A stretch of DNA of 64,000 nt. Source: an uncultured Bacilli bacterium (GTDB taxonomy: Bacteria > Bacillota_I > Bacilli_A > RF39 > UBA660). Within the stretch, counting starts at the first letter, position 1, and the number at the start of each line of letters is the position of its first letter. The stretch spans positions 1 to 64,000 of the forward strand of contig CANQQV010000003.1 of NCBI GenBank assembly GCA_947626095.1. The letters run 5' to 3'. Shown here one piece after another: positions 42,387 through 50,816 of this stretch. A model generated the notes under the pieces. It was not told where the DNA came from and did not search any database. It saw only the letters and a program-made list of their open reading frames with translations. Both the position numbers and the translations under genes were made by a program.

Positions 42387-44480
42387 AAAATTAACTTTTA
42401 AAATGTTTCCTTCAGTATCATAGGTATAATCCGTTACATTACCATTACCATTTAACTCGTATTTTACTTTAATTAACTTACATAAAGTTAAAACCTCGTT
42501 ATAACTCCATCCCTTAATATTAGGTATATCATAAGAAGCACTATTAGTAACTAAATATAGTTTTTGTCCCGCTAATAAAGTCTTACCAGATAATGGATAT
42601 TGATTAACTATATACTTACCACTACCCAATTTAACTACATCTAAATTAAGTTTCTTTAACTTTTCTTCGACAACTGCATAATCACTATTAATATAATTAT
42701 CTATTGTAATAATCTTTGATTCATCTACTTTTTCAATCGATTTAGAAATATTCTTATATTTAGCTATCTCTTCAACTATACTTGTTATCATCTTTGCATA
42801 ATCTTTGTAATTACCGACAAATCTTTTAGCAGAAACATAAATTATATACTGTGGATCTTCATAAGGGAATACCCCCGCAAAACTACGAATATAATCATAC
42901 GTCCCATCTAAATACTTACCATCAGGTCCAGCTATTTGCGCTGTTCCTGTTTTACCAGCTATTACTATATTATCATTTTTATAATTACGAGCATCAGTAC
43001 GTCCACTATAAACAACATCATACATTAAAGATAACATCTTATCGACATTCTCTTTTGAAGCTTTTTGTCCTAACTCCGTTAATTGATGCTGATATACAAC
43101 ATCACCAGTATCACTATTAACAATCTTTTCAACTATATAAGGTTGAATTTCCATTCCTTCATTAGCTAATATTGATAAAGCCTGTAGATTTTGAATTGGT
43201 GTCGTTGTAATACCTTGACCAAAAGAAGCAGTAGCTAATTCTACACGATAAGTAATATCAATATCGCCAGCTCCCTCATTAGGTAGAGAAATACCCGTCT
43301 TACGTCCAAACCCTAAATTAGAGTAATAATTATATAACTCTTCACGTCCTAAATCTAAAGCCAAAGTTGTGGCCGCAACATTTGATGAATAAGCAAAACC
43401 AACATCAAAAGTTATATCACCCCATCCACGGCCACCATTAAAATCTTGAATAATAGCATTATCGACTTGTTTTCTACCTGAATGATACTTAGCACTACCA
43501 TCATACTTTCCTGCCTCCATTGAAGCTAAAAAAGAGAATATCTTCATCGTACTACCAGGTTCATACTGATAAGAAGTTAATGGATTTAAATAATCTTTAA
43601 CATCTAACTTATTTAAATTAAAACTAGGATCAGAACTTGAAGCTAAAATTGCGCCTGTCTTAGCATCCATAACAGAGACAGTTAACCAATCCATTTTATT
43701 ATTCTTAACTAATTCCTTAACTCCATTTTCCACATATAACTGAATATTACTATCAATCGTTAAATAAATATCTTCTCCAGCTTGAGCTGGTTCCGTAATC
43801 GTTGTAACATTTGGTAACGTATAACCATATGCATCCTTTTGATAAATTGTATAACCATCTTTACCTTGTAATTCCTCATCATAATAAGCTTCTATACCCA
43901 TCTTACCTGTAATTGGTGCTGAGGCATCATCAGGATCTCTAGAAGCAAAACCAACAATATATGGCGCAAAAGTACTTAATGGGTAATATCTCTTAGACGT
44001 TTCAATAAAATCAATTCCTGGTAAATGTAAAGCTTCTATTTGTTTTTTTATTAAAGAAGAAATATCACGACCACCTGGGCCTAATTCTACTTGATATACA
44101 TCACGATTAAGTAAATTTAATACCGTATCAACATCCATATTAATAATTGGGGCTAAAGCTTCAGCTGTCTTTTCTTTATCAACAACATGCTGTGGATTTT
44201 CTGGATCTTTAGTCCTCGTTGGTGATAAATAAGCTATAACTGTATAAGCATTAACATTTTGTGCTAGTATTTCCCCATCAACGGAATAAATACTACCCCT
44301 CTTAGCCTGTAATACTTCAGTCTCAGTATTTCTATTTTCCACAAATGCTGTTAAATCTATTCCATCCGTTTCTTTCGCCATTGAAACAAACGATAACTTT
44401 ATTACAATCGCAAAAAAAGAAAAAACTAACACAATAAAGACAAATATATTAACATTTATTGTGCTGTTTTTTCTTTTCAT
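42381..44480 (-). CDS. Class B penicillin-binding protein, FtsI/PBP2B-like, with PASTA
   Basis: 699 residues: N-terminal membrane helix (about 10-32), dimerisation domain, then transpeptidase with EPGSTMKIFSF (S-x-x-K), YSSNVAA (S-x-N) and GKTGTAQIAG (K-T-G). The C-terminal 110 residues contain PASTA-like segments (VVEEKLKKLNLDVVKL, IPNIKGWSYNEVLTL). It cross-links septal peptidoglycan. It directly follows ftsL, as in other Bacillota dcw clusters. AAGGAG lies ten bases upstream. Confidence 0.93.
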   Translation of the reverse strand: MKRKNSTINVNIFVFIVLVFSFFAIVIKLSFVSMAKETDGIDLTAFVENRNTETEVLQAKRGSIYSVDGEILAQNVNAYTVIAYLSPTRTKDPENPQHVVDKEKTAEALAPIINMDVDTVLNLLNRDVYQVELGPGGRDISSLIKKQIEALHLPGIDFIETSKRYYPLSTFAPYIVGFASRDPDDASAPITGKMGIEAYYDEELQGKDGYTIYQKDAYGYTLPNVTTITEPAQAGEDIYLTIDSNIQLYVENGVKELVKNNKMDWLTVSVMDAKTGAILASSSDPSFNLNKLDVKDYLNPLTSYQYEPGSTMKIFSFLASMEAGKYDGSAKYHSGRKQVDNAIIQDFNGGRGWGDITFDVGFAYSSNVAATTLALDLGREELYNYYSNLGFGRKTGISLPNEGAGDIDITYRVELATASFGQGITTTPIQNLQALSILANEGMEIQPYIVEKIVNSDTGDVVYQHQLTELGQKASKENVDKMLSLMYDVVYSGRTDARNYKNDNIVIAGKTGTAQIAGPDGKYLDGTYDYIRSFAGVFPYEDPQYIIYVSAKRFVGNYKDYAKMITSIVEEIAKYKNISKSIEKVDESKIITIDNYINSDYAVVEEKLKKLNLDVVKLGSGKYIVNQYPLSGKTLLAGQKLYLVTNSASYDIPNIKGWSYNEVLTLCKLIKVKYELNGNGNVTDYTYDTEGNILKVNFK

Positions 44481-44502
44481 AGTTCATTAACTCCTTGTAT
44501 TA

Positions 44503-44811
44503 CTATTCACTAGTAACAACTTTAATATTACTATTTTCGTAAGACAAACCGTTTTCGTTAGCTATAGCTTGAATCTTATCAAGAGAAGCTAATTCACTAA
44601 TTTCCATTTTTAAACCATCATTTATACTCTCTTGATCTTTTATCTTACTCTTAGTTTGCTCTAAAGCAATATTGCTAGATGATAGTATAGCTTTAGTATA
44701 AACGTTACAAATAGGAATTGCAAGTAGTATAAAAATTATTGTCAAGTAAATTATTTTTTCACTTTGAAATATTTTTCTCGCTTTCTTATTTTGTTTTTTA
44801 GCTTTTACCAT
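44503..44811 (-). CDS. ftsL: FtsL-like division protein
   Basis: About 102 residues: a basic cytosolic N-terminus, one helix (about 20-42, IIYLTIIFILLAIPICNVYT), then an external leucine-zipper-like coiled coil (ALEQTKSKIKDQESINDGLK...). That is the FtsL topology, and the position between rsmH and the PBP gene is the standard one. AAAGGG before ATG 44811 overlaps the rsmH stop, so translation is coupled. Sequence conservation is low in this family; context carries much of the call. Confidence 0.85.
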   Translation of the reverse strand: MVKAKKQNKKARKIFQSEKIIYLTIIFILLAIPICNVYTKAILSSSNIALEQTKSKIKDQESINDGLKMEISELASLDKIQAIANENGLSYENSNIKVVTSE

Positions 44812-44815
44812 ACTA

Positions 44816-45739
44816 TCAAACCCTTTCAATTATTCTTAATTTAGCGCTTTTACTACGCGAATTTTCTTTTATTTCTTCTTCACTAGGTAATATCGGCTTT
44901 TTATTTATTAATTTAATCCTTGGTTTATATTCCAAAGGAATTTCAGGTAAGCCTTTAACTAGCTCGTTAATTTCACTTTCATTTTTAAATATCTGTTTAA
45001 CAATTCGATCCTCTAATGAATGGAATGTTATAACGGATATTCTTCCTTCTTTATTTAATAAATCAATTGCTTGTGGTAAAGCATCACTTAATACTGTAAG
45101 TTCTCCATTTACTTCAATTCTAATTGCTTGAAATATTTGTCTTTCTGGATGGAACTTATTAAAGTATTTGGCTCCCACCGCTTCTTCAATAATATGAACC
45201 AATTCTTTAGTTGTTGTAATTTCTTTTGTCAGTCTTTCACTAACTATTTTCTTAGCAATAAACTTTGACATCTTTTCTTCCCCATATAAGAAGAATATAT
45301 TACTAAGTTTTTCAATACTATACGTATTAACTATCTCTTTAGCTGTTAAACTACTAGATAAGTCCATACGCATATCTAAAGGAGCATCTTCCATAAAAGT
45401 AAATCCTCGATTCTTATCATCAATCTGTGGACTAGATAATCCCAAATCAAAGATAATACCATCAACTTGCTTTATTCCTAACTCCTCTAATCTATCTTTT
45501 AAATGAACAAAATTAGAATGAATAATTGTAAAATTCTTACTTATCTTAGATAATCTTTCTTCTGAAGATTTAATTGCTTCAATATCTTGATCAAAAGCAT
45601 ATAAGTGACCAGTAGTTAATCTTTTTAATATTTCACTACTATGTCCCCCATAACCTAAAGTAGCATCAACATAAATACCATCAGGTTTAATATTTAAACC
45701 TTCAATTGCTTCTTTAAGCAAAACACTATAATGTTTCAT
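44816..45739 (-). CDS. rsmH: 16S rRNA (cytosine-1402-N4)-methyltransferase
   Basis: Methylates N4 of C1402 in the ribosomal P site. The 307-residue protein has [10 protein letters not shown] (SAM motif I), [38 protein letters not shown] and the C-terminal [15 protein letters not shown] block, all diagnostic. It overlaps mraZ by 14 bases; GGAAGTG precedes the ATG. Confidence 0.97.
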   Translation of the reverse strand: MKHYSVLLKEAIEGLNIKPDGIYVDATLGYGGHSSEILKRLTTGHLYAFDQDIEAIKSSEERLSKISKNFTIIHSNFVHLKDRLEELGIKQVDGIIFDLGLSSPQIDDKNRGFTFMEDAPLDMRMDLSSSLTAKEIVNTYSIEKLSNIFFLYGEEKMSKFIAKKIVSERLTKEITTTKELVHIIEEAVGAKYFNKFHPERQIFQAIRIEVNGELTVLSDALPQAIDLLNKEGRISVITFHSLEDRIVKQIFKNESEINELVKGLPEIPLEYKPRIKLINKKPILPSEEEIKENSRSKSAKLRIIERV

Positions 45740-46172
45740 CTAGTGCACTTCCTATAAATAAGTTTTCCGCAATATCTTCAATTGTACTTTGATTTTCTAA
45801 GAAGAAATTATTCCATCCCTCTTCTGACCATATCTCAATACGGTCGTTCGCGCCGATAATTACACATTCTTTTGTAATATCGGCGTAACTAACCAATGGG
45901 GAGGTAATGTTAATTCGACCTTGACGGTCAAATTCACATTCAGTGGCACCAGAAAAGAAGAATCTGTCGAATGTACGGACGTCTTTTTTGGTAAAAGGTA
46001 GAGTTTTTAATTTGGCAACTGTTTTATTCCATTCGGTTTCAGAATATACATATAAGCATTTCTCCAAACCTCGAGTAATAATAAACTTATCACCGAGTTC
46101 AGTACGAAATTTGGCAGGAATTATAAGTCGTCCTTTATCATCAATGTTATGATGATACTCGCCCATAAACAT
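45726..46172 (-). CDS. mraZ: Transcriptional regulator MraZ
   Basis: About 148 residues with two SpoVT-AbrB-like swapped-hairpin domains ([20 protein letters not shown], then [15 protein letters not shown]). MraZ forms rings that bind direct repeats upstream of its own operon. GGGGGA stands 7 bases before ATG 46172, so the open frame up to 46199 is not translated. Three GTGG repeats with exact 10-bp period lie immediately upstream, consistent with autoregulation of the division operon. Confidence 0.95.
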   Translation of the reverse strand: MFMGEYHHNIDDKGRLIIPAKFRTELGDKFIITRGLEKCLYVYSETEWNKTVAKLKTLPFTKKDVRTFDRFFFSGATECEFDRQGRINITSPLVSYADITKECVIIGANDRIEIWSEEGWNNFFLENQSTIEDIAENLFIGSALDETL

Positions 46173-46183
46173 TTTAAAATCCC

Positions 46184-46207
46184 CCACTTTCCTCCACAAT
46201 GTACCAC
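46184..46207 (-). promoter_or_regulatory. MraZ-box direct repeats
   Basis: GTGG on the minus strand at 46184-46187, 46194-46197 and 46204-46207, spaced exactly 10 bases and placed between the -10 and the mraZ start. Known MraZ boxes are 10-bp-spaced TGGG/GTGG repeats. Confidence 0.75.
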
Positions 46208-46218
46208 TGTCTACAATA

Positions 46219-46247
46219 ATAATACTTTAAAATACCCCACTTGTAAA
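46219..46247 (-). promoter_or_regulatory. mraZ operon promoter
   Basis: TTTACA (46242-46247), 17-bp spacer containing another GTGGGG, TATTAT (46219-46224). Confidence 0.7.
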
Positions 46248-46304
46248 CCTTTTTAAAAAAATCTCTAGAATATCAAATGTCAATTTACGTAAAGTAAAAG
46301 GCCA

Positions 46305-46330
46305 ATAAAAAAAGCAGATTACTCTGCTTC
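46305..46330 (-). terminator. Terminator of ddl
   Basis: AAGCAGA / TCTGCTT with a 4-base loop followed by T6 on the minus strand. Confidence 0.85.
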
Positions 46331-47536
46331 CTACATCATTTTGCCTTTGGCACCTTTAGCTCCCTTAGTTCCATCAAAAGTACTTAAAACATTTGATTCA
46401 AAACTAGTTACTTTCTTCTTCGCTTGCTTATATTCTTTAACTGCACCCTTAATCATTTCATCTAATAACATTGGATACTTCTTACCTTTTGGTGTGAAGA
46501 AGAAGAAAGCCAAAGAACCAGGAATAGTATTAGGTTCATTAACATAAACCTTTTTAGCTTTATCATCAATTAAGAAATCAAAACGTGTAACTCCACTTAA
46601 ATTTAATGATCTAAATGCTTCTTTAGCATATTGGTATACGTGTTCTTCAACATCTTTATCTAATTGCGCTGGTATTTTAAAGCCACTACTACTTATCTTA
46701 CCACCATCATTGTTTTTAGCTCCTGTCTTCTTACTTCCACTTTTACCTAAATATTTATCAGCAAAAGTTAAGAAGTCATTTTCCGTCATCATTTCCCCAA
46801 TTAATGAACATTCCATATTTTCATAATTACCAACTACTGCACAATCAACTTCCTTTAAATTAGGAACCATCTTTTCCACGATAATCTTTTGATCATACTT
46901 AATTGCTTCATTAATTGCTTTAATAACTTCACTTTCTTTTTTGGCTACTTCAATACCAACACTACTACCTAAACGGGCTGGTTTAACAATTACTGGATAA
47001 CCAAGTTCTTTTATTTCTTTTAAGTATTTATCTTCATCATCTTGATACTCACTATCATAAAACCAAATATAGTCAACTACAGGAATCCCCGCTGCCGCCA
47101 TAACTTGTTTTTGCACTACTTTATCTTGTCCAATTGAAGAACCTAACATACTAGATCCAATATATGGAATACCTAATGTTTCTAAATATCCAGCTAAAGA
47201 GCCATCTTCAACCCCTTTACCATGAACAATTGGAAAAGCTACATCAATAGTTTCTACCATTCCTTTAAATAATCCTCTTTTTTTCTGTAAGACAAAAGAA
47301 TTATCTCTCTTCGTTAAAGTAACTTCTTTAGTTACATATTTAATTGAATCTAAATCTTTATAAGTATTCATACTTCTTAAAGCTTCACCAGTATACCAAT
47401 TATGATCTTTACTAATATATATTGGTACTATCTGATATTTTGTTGTATCCATATAATTCATGGCTTGAACAGCTGTTATAATACTTACTTCATGTTCAAC
47501 TGTTTCACCACCAAAGATAACACCTATTTTTAACAT
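46331..47536 (-). CDS. ddl: D-alanine--D-alanine ligase
   Basis: Joins two D-Ala for the peptidoglycan pentapeptide. ATP-grasp fold of 401 residues: FGGETVEHEVSI near the start, HGKGVEDGSLAG in the middle, GYPVIVKPARLGSSVG (ATP loop) and NEPNTIPGS near the end (ExN metal ligands). The central omega-loop has a low-complexity insert (GKSGSKKTGAKNNDGGK). The last 25 residues form an unusual basic tail with GAKGAKGK repeats. GGAGTGAG precedes the ATG. It follows murF by 12 bases, a coherent pair. Confidence 0.94.
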   Translation of the reverse strand: MLKIGVIFGGETVEHEVSIITAVQAMNYMDTTKYQIVPIYISKDHNWYTGEALRSMNTYKDLDSIKYVTKEVTLTKRDNSFVLQKKRGLFKGMVETIDVAFPIVHGKGVEDGSLAGYLETLGIPYIGSSMLGSSIGQDKVVQKQVMAAAGIPVVDYIWFYDSEYQDDEDKYLKEIKELGYPVIVKPARLGSSVGIEVAKKESEVIKAINEAIKYDQKIIVEKMVPNLKEVDCAVVGNYENMECSLIGEMMTENDFLTFADKYLGKSGSKKTGAKNNDGGKISSSGFKIPAQLDKDVEEHVYQYAKEAFRSLNLSGVTRFDFLIDDKAKKVYVNEPNTIPGSLAFFFFTPKGKKYPMLLDEMIKGAVKEYKQAKKKVTSFESNVLSTFDGTKGAKGAKGKMM

Positions 47537-47548
47537 TTATCTCACTCC

Positions 47549-49150
47549 TTATTTTTCATTAAATGAATCTGGTAAATCATTTTCTAATAACGCATATGTT
47601 TCTTCACCTTTTAACTTCAACATTAATGGAAAAGCATCCATTACATCGTTTAAAACATGAATATGTTCATTAGGAAACTTCCCTTTCATTAATCCCTCAT
47701 AAATAGCTTTTGTTTTCTCTTTACCTATTAATATTACTTCGTCAACTTTACTAATACTTATTTCCATTCCAAATTCGCGATTAACTTCATCTTCTTTCGC
47801 CCCAACCTCAATCATTCCTGGAGTAACCACAATATGTTTACCAGGCATCATACTTAAGACTTCCAAAGCCATCTTACATCCCATTGGATTAGAATTATAA
47901 GCATCATCAATTAAATTTATATCATAATATTTACTCATTGATAAACGATGTTCTATTGGCATTACTAACTTCACTGCTTTTTGTAATTCTGTTACTTTCA
48001 TTCCTAAAGCCCTACCTAAAGTAATACCCGCTAAAATATTATAGATATTATTACGTCCTAATAACTTAGTTTCAAAAGCATATTCATTTTTATCATCTTT
48101 AAACTTAACTTTAAATTTTGTTCCCTTATAAGTTAATTCTAAGTCTTTCGCATAACAATCAACACGATGATTATCAATGCCTATCCAAAGTATATCACAA
48201 TCATTTTTAATATGATAGCTAAGTTGTTTCTCATCATCACCATTTAATATTCCAATTCCCTCACTAGGTAATGATTCAATTAATTCAAACTTAGTATTCA
48301 TAATCGCTTCTTCACTACCAAAAGTTTCTAAATGCGCCAAACCAATTCTCGTTAATATTCCATATTTAGGTTTAACTAAGTCACATAATTCTTTTATATC
48401 ACCCGTCTTACAAGCTCCCATCTCTGCTATAAAATAATCATTATATTTATCTAAATAATTATTAATCGTAACCATTAAACCATAAGGCGTATTATAATTC
48501 TGTGGTGTCTTATAAACGTTATATTTATGACTTAATATATCATATACAATATTCTTTGTACTTGTTTTACCATAACTACCCGTAATACCAATAACTTCCA
48601 TATTACTCATACTAGCTAACTTCTCTTTAGCTTGTTTTTCAAAATGTAACCCAACCATTCTTTCTACTGGTCGATTAATAAAATTATCTAACAATAAAAC
48701 AAAGTAATTAATAAATGATAAAATACCTAATACTAAATAATATATACTTTGATATTCTTCACTATAAGTTAAACAAATAACTATAATAGGAATCAAATAA
48801 ATAATTGCATTAGTTACCATTAATCTTTCAATACGTGCCGTATATTTAAGTGGTAATTTTGCTTTTTCTTTTCTTCTTTCATTAACAAAGACATAAGTTA
48901 AAAATAAAGTAATTATAATAAATAGATATGATGAGATATTGTTTAAAGTTTCACTAAAGATTCCAAAAACAAAAATAAAGAATAATAAGTTCAAATTAAG
49001 AAAATTATCTTTATAGTTTTTTATAATCCATTTAATATATCGATACCCTCTATTATATCTATTTTGTTGTAACATATGCAGACTTCTTGTACTAATAATA
49101 TTTATATGAATAAAATATATTATTAGCGAAATAATAAATAATAAACTCAT
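47549..49150 (-). CDS. murF: Membrane-anchored MurF-type ligase
   Basis: 533 residues. Residues 1-165 hold four to five membrane helices in place of MurF's N-terminal UMAG-binding domain. A Mur ligase follows: ITGSYGKTSTKN (ATP loop, about 190), QNYNTPYGL, MGACKTGDI, the central domain's GRNNIYNILAG and the C-terminal domain's EHRLS and DDAYNSNPMG. MurF adds D-Ala-D-Ala to the UDP-MurNAc-tripeptide. Pairing with ddl supports that role. The membrane N-terminus suggests synthesis at the membrane. It could also be another Mur-family ligase, but MurF is the best fit. Confidence 0.82.
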   Translation of the reverse strand: MSLLFIISLIIYFIHINIISTRSLHMLQQNRYNRGYRYIKWIIKNYKDNFLNLNLLFFIFVFGIFSETLNNISSYLFIIITLFLTYVFVNERRKEKAKLPLKYTARIERLMVTNAIIYLIPIIVICLTYSEEYQSIYYLVLGILSFINYFVLLLDNFINRPVERMVGLHFEKQAKEKLASMSNMEVIGITGSYGKTSTKNIVYDILSHKYNVYKTPQNYNTPYGLMVTINNYLDKYNDYFIAEMGACKTGDIKELCDLVKPKYGILTRIGLAHLETFGSEEAIMNTKFELIESLPSEGIGILNGDDEKQLSYHIKNDCDILWIGIDNHRVDCYAKDLELTYKGTKFKVKFKDDKNEYAFETKLLGRNNIYNILAGITLGRALGMKVTELQKAVKLVMPIEHRLSMSKYYDINLIDDAYNSNPMGCKMALEVLSMMPGKHIVVTPGMIEVGAKEDEVNREFGMEISISKVDEVILIGKEKTKAIYEGLMKGKFPNEHIHVLNDVMDAFPLMLKLKGEETYALLENDLPDSFNEK

Positions 49151-49162
49151 CTTTTCACTTCC

Positions 49163-49891
49163 CTATTTAATAAAAGATTTAATAATTGAATTAGTTTGAC
49201 TAAGACGTTCTAAATAAGCATAATGCGTACATCCACTATAAACTGTTAAACCACTATCCGGTATTAATCTTTCTAATTCATACGCATCATCAACTGGTAC
49301 AGCATCATCATTATCGCCCCAAATAATAAAGGTTGGACATTTTATCTTTTTCGCTTCTTCCGTTAAATCTGTATTAACATGTTTAACTAATATATCACGC
49401 ATAATTGGTGAAGCATTTTTATAATCAGTTGAGCCAATATGACTTTTCATTTTATCAGCTATATTACTCATACCTGGTAATTTTTTTATTTGTTTTAACA
49501 TTCTCATTTTAAGTGATGGTTTTTTTATTTTTACTTTAAAAGGACTAGATAATAATATTAAACGTTTAACTGGATACTTAGATGCATATAATAAACTTAT
49601 TTTGCCACCAAATGAATGTCCTATTAAATTTGGTGTATCAACTTTTAAATGTTTAAGTAAAGCCTTAAGCATTTCTACATATTCATCTAAAGTCCAAGCC
49701 TCAGTTGGTTCTGAAGATTCTCCAAAACCTGGTAAATCCAAAATAATTAAACGATGAGTATCAACAAATGGTTTCGCTATCGGTTCCATCATCGCAATAT
49801 TCTGTCCCCAACCATGTAAATAAACAATCGGACTTTTATCTTTATCACCAAAGTCTTTATAGTTAACCCTAACATCTTTATATTTAAACAT
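49163..49891 (-). CDS. Alpha/beta hydrolase
   Basis: 242 residues with HGWGQN (oxyanion region), nucleophile elbow GHSFGGK (about 92), acid Asp in IWGDNDDAVP and catalytic His in CTHYAYLE. It is a cytosolic serine hydrolase of the esterase/haloperoxidase-like type. The substrate is unknown. It begins the operon with murF and ddl (13-base spacing) and may act in envelope metabolism. AAGGTG precedes the ATG. Confidence 0.88.
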   Translation of the reverse strand: MFKYKDVRVNYKDFGDKDKSPIVYLHGWGQNIAMMEPIAKPFVDTHRLIILDLPGFGESSEPTEAWTLDEYVEMLKALLKHLKVDTPNLIGHSFGGKISLLYASKYPVKRLILLSSPFKVKIKKPSLKMRMLKQIKKLPGMSNIADKMKSHIGSTDYKNASPIMRDILVKHVNTDLTEEAKKIKCPTFIIWGDNDDAVPVDDAYELERLIPDSGLTVYSGCTHYAYLERLSQTNSIIKSFIK

Positions 49892-50004
49892 CTAAATCAC
49901 CTTGTTAATTTCTATGAAGAAGAAAACTCCTTTATACATAATATTTTATCATATATAAAAAAAGTTGGTATTAATTTGCACAATTTTGACAATATTTTAT
50001 GACA

Positions 50005-50028
50005 AGAAAAAAAGCTTATCACTAAGCT
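50005..50028 (-). terminator. Terminator of efp
   Basis: AGCTTA / TAAGCT with a 4-base loop followed by T7 on the minus strand. It overlaps the efp stop. Confidence 0.8.
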
Positions 50029-50588
50029 CTACTTGAATACTTACCATCAAGAGTCGAAACGATAATCTTTTCCCCTTCTGTAATAAATAATGGAACCTTA
50101 ACAACATAACCGTTTTCCAAAACAGCATCCTTTTGTGCATTATTAGTTGTATTACCTTTAACTGCTTCAGTTGTTTCCGCAACAACATATTCAACTTTTT
50201 CAGGTAACGTTACCCCAATAATTTCACCTTGATAAAAATCGATTTGAACTTCCATATTTTCTTTTAAGAATTTCTTTTCTTCTACTAATTTATCTTCTGT
50301 AATTTCAATTTGTTCATATGTTTCATTATCCATGAATACATATCCTGTACCACTATTATATAAATAAGCCATTTTCTTTTTGTCAACATGAGCTTTTTCA
50401 ACTTTAACACTACTATTAATAGTTTCTTCTATAATGGCACCTGTTCTTAAATTACGCATTTTAACTTTCATGAAAGCAGCACCTTTACCAGGTTTAACAT
50501 GTTGGAAACTTTGTACTAAATATAGTTTACCATCATAAATGATAGTCATTCCATTTTTAATATCATTAATATTAATTAAGCCGTTCAT
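50022..50588 (-). CDS. efp: Elongation factor P
   Basis: Relieves ribosome stalling at polyproline. Three beta-barrel domains in 188 residues. The tip loop VKPGKGAAFMK carries Lys near position 34, the usual modification site. The C-terminal domain has ITEGEKIIVSTLDGKY. GAGGGTG precedes the ATG. It follows rpmG by 16 bases, so two translation genes are co-transcribed. Confidence 0.97.
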   Translation of the reverse strand: MNGLININDIKNGMTIIYDGKLYLVQSFQHVKPGKGAAFMKVKMRNLRTGAIIEETINSSVKVEKAHVDKKKMAYLYNSGTGYVFMDNETYEQIEITEDKLVEEKKFLKENMEVQIDFYQGEIIGVTLPEKVEYVVAETTEAVKGNTTNNAQKDAVLENGYVVKVPLFITEGEKIIVSTLDGKYSSRA

Positions 50589-50604
50589 TTTTTCACCCTC
50601 TTAA

Positions 50605-50769
50605 CTATTTCTTTTCTTTATGAACAGTTGATTTATTACACCATTTACAAAATTTTTTGATTTCTAATTTATCTGTTGTATTCTTTTTGTTTTTTTGTGT
50701 AACATAGTTTTCATGTTTACATTCAGTACAAACTAGAGTAATATTAGGTCTATTTTCATTTTTTGCCAT
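50605..50769 (-). CDS. rpmG: 50S ribosomal protein L33
   Basis: 54 residues. [20 protein letters not shown] begins the protein, and [14 protein letters not shown] ends it. The two CxxC pairs form the zinc ribbon of the zinc-binding type of L33. GGAGGG lies 7 bases upstream. An extended -10 (TGATACAAT, -10 at 50800-50805) precedes it. Confidence 0.93.
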   Translation of the reverse strand: MAKNENRPNITLVCTECKHENYVTQKNKKNTTDKLEIKKFCKWCNKSTVHKEKK

Positions 50770-50799
50770 AGTACTGCCCTCCTTTTTTAATCCGTTCCT

Positions 50800-50808
50800 A
50801 TTGTATCA
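50800..50808 (-). promoter_or_regulatory. Extended -10 promoter of rpmG-efp
   Basis: TGATACAAT on the minus strand, just after the stop of the PBP gene, with GGAGGG of rpmG about 20 bases downstream. Confidence 0.5.
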
Positions 50809-50816
50809 TATATTTT

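Noticed and set aside
44816..44818. Mollicute-style reassignment of TGA to Trp
   Set aside because: TGA ends rsmH exactly before ftsL and conserved Trp positions use TGG, so the code is standard.
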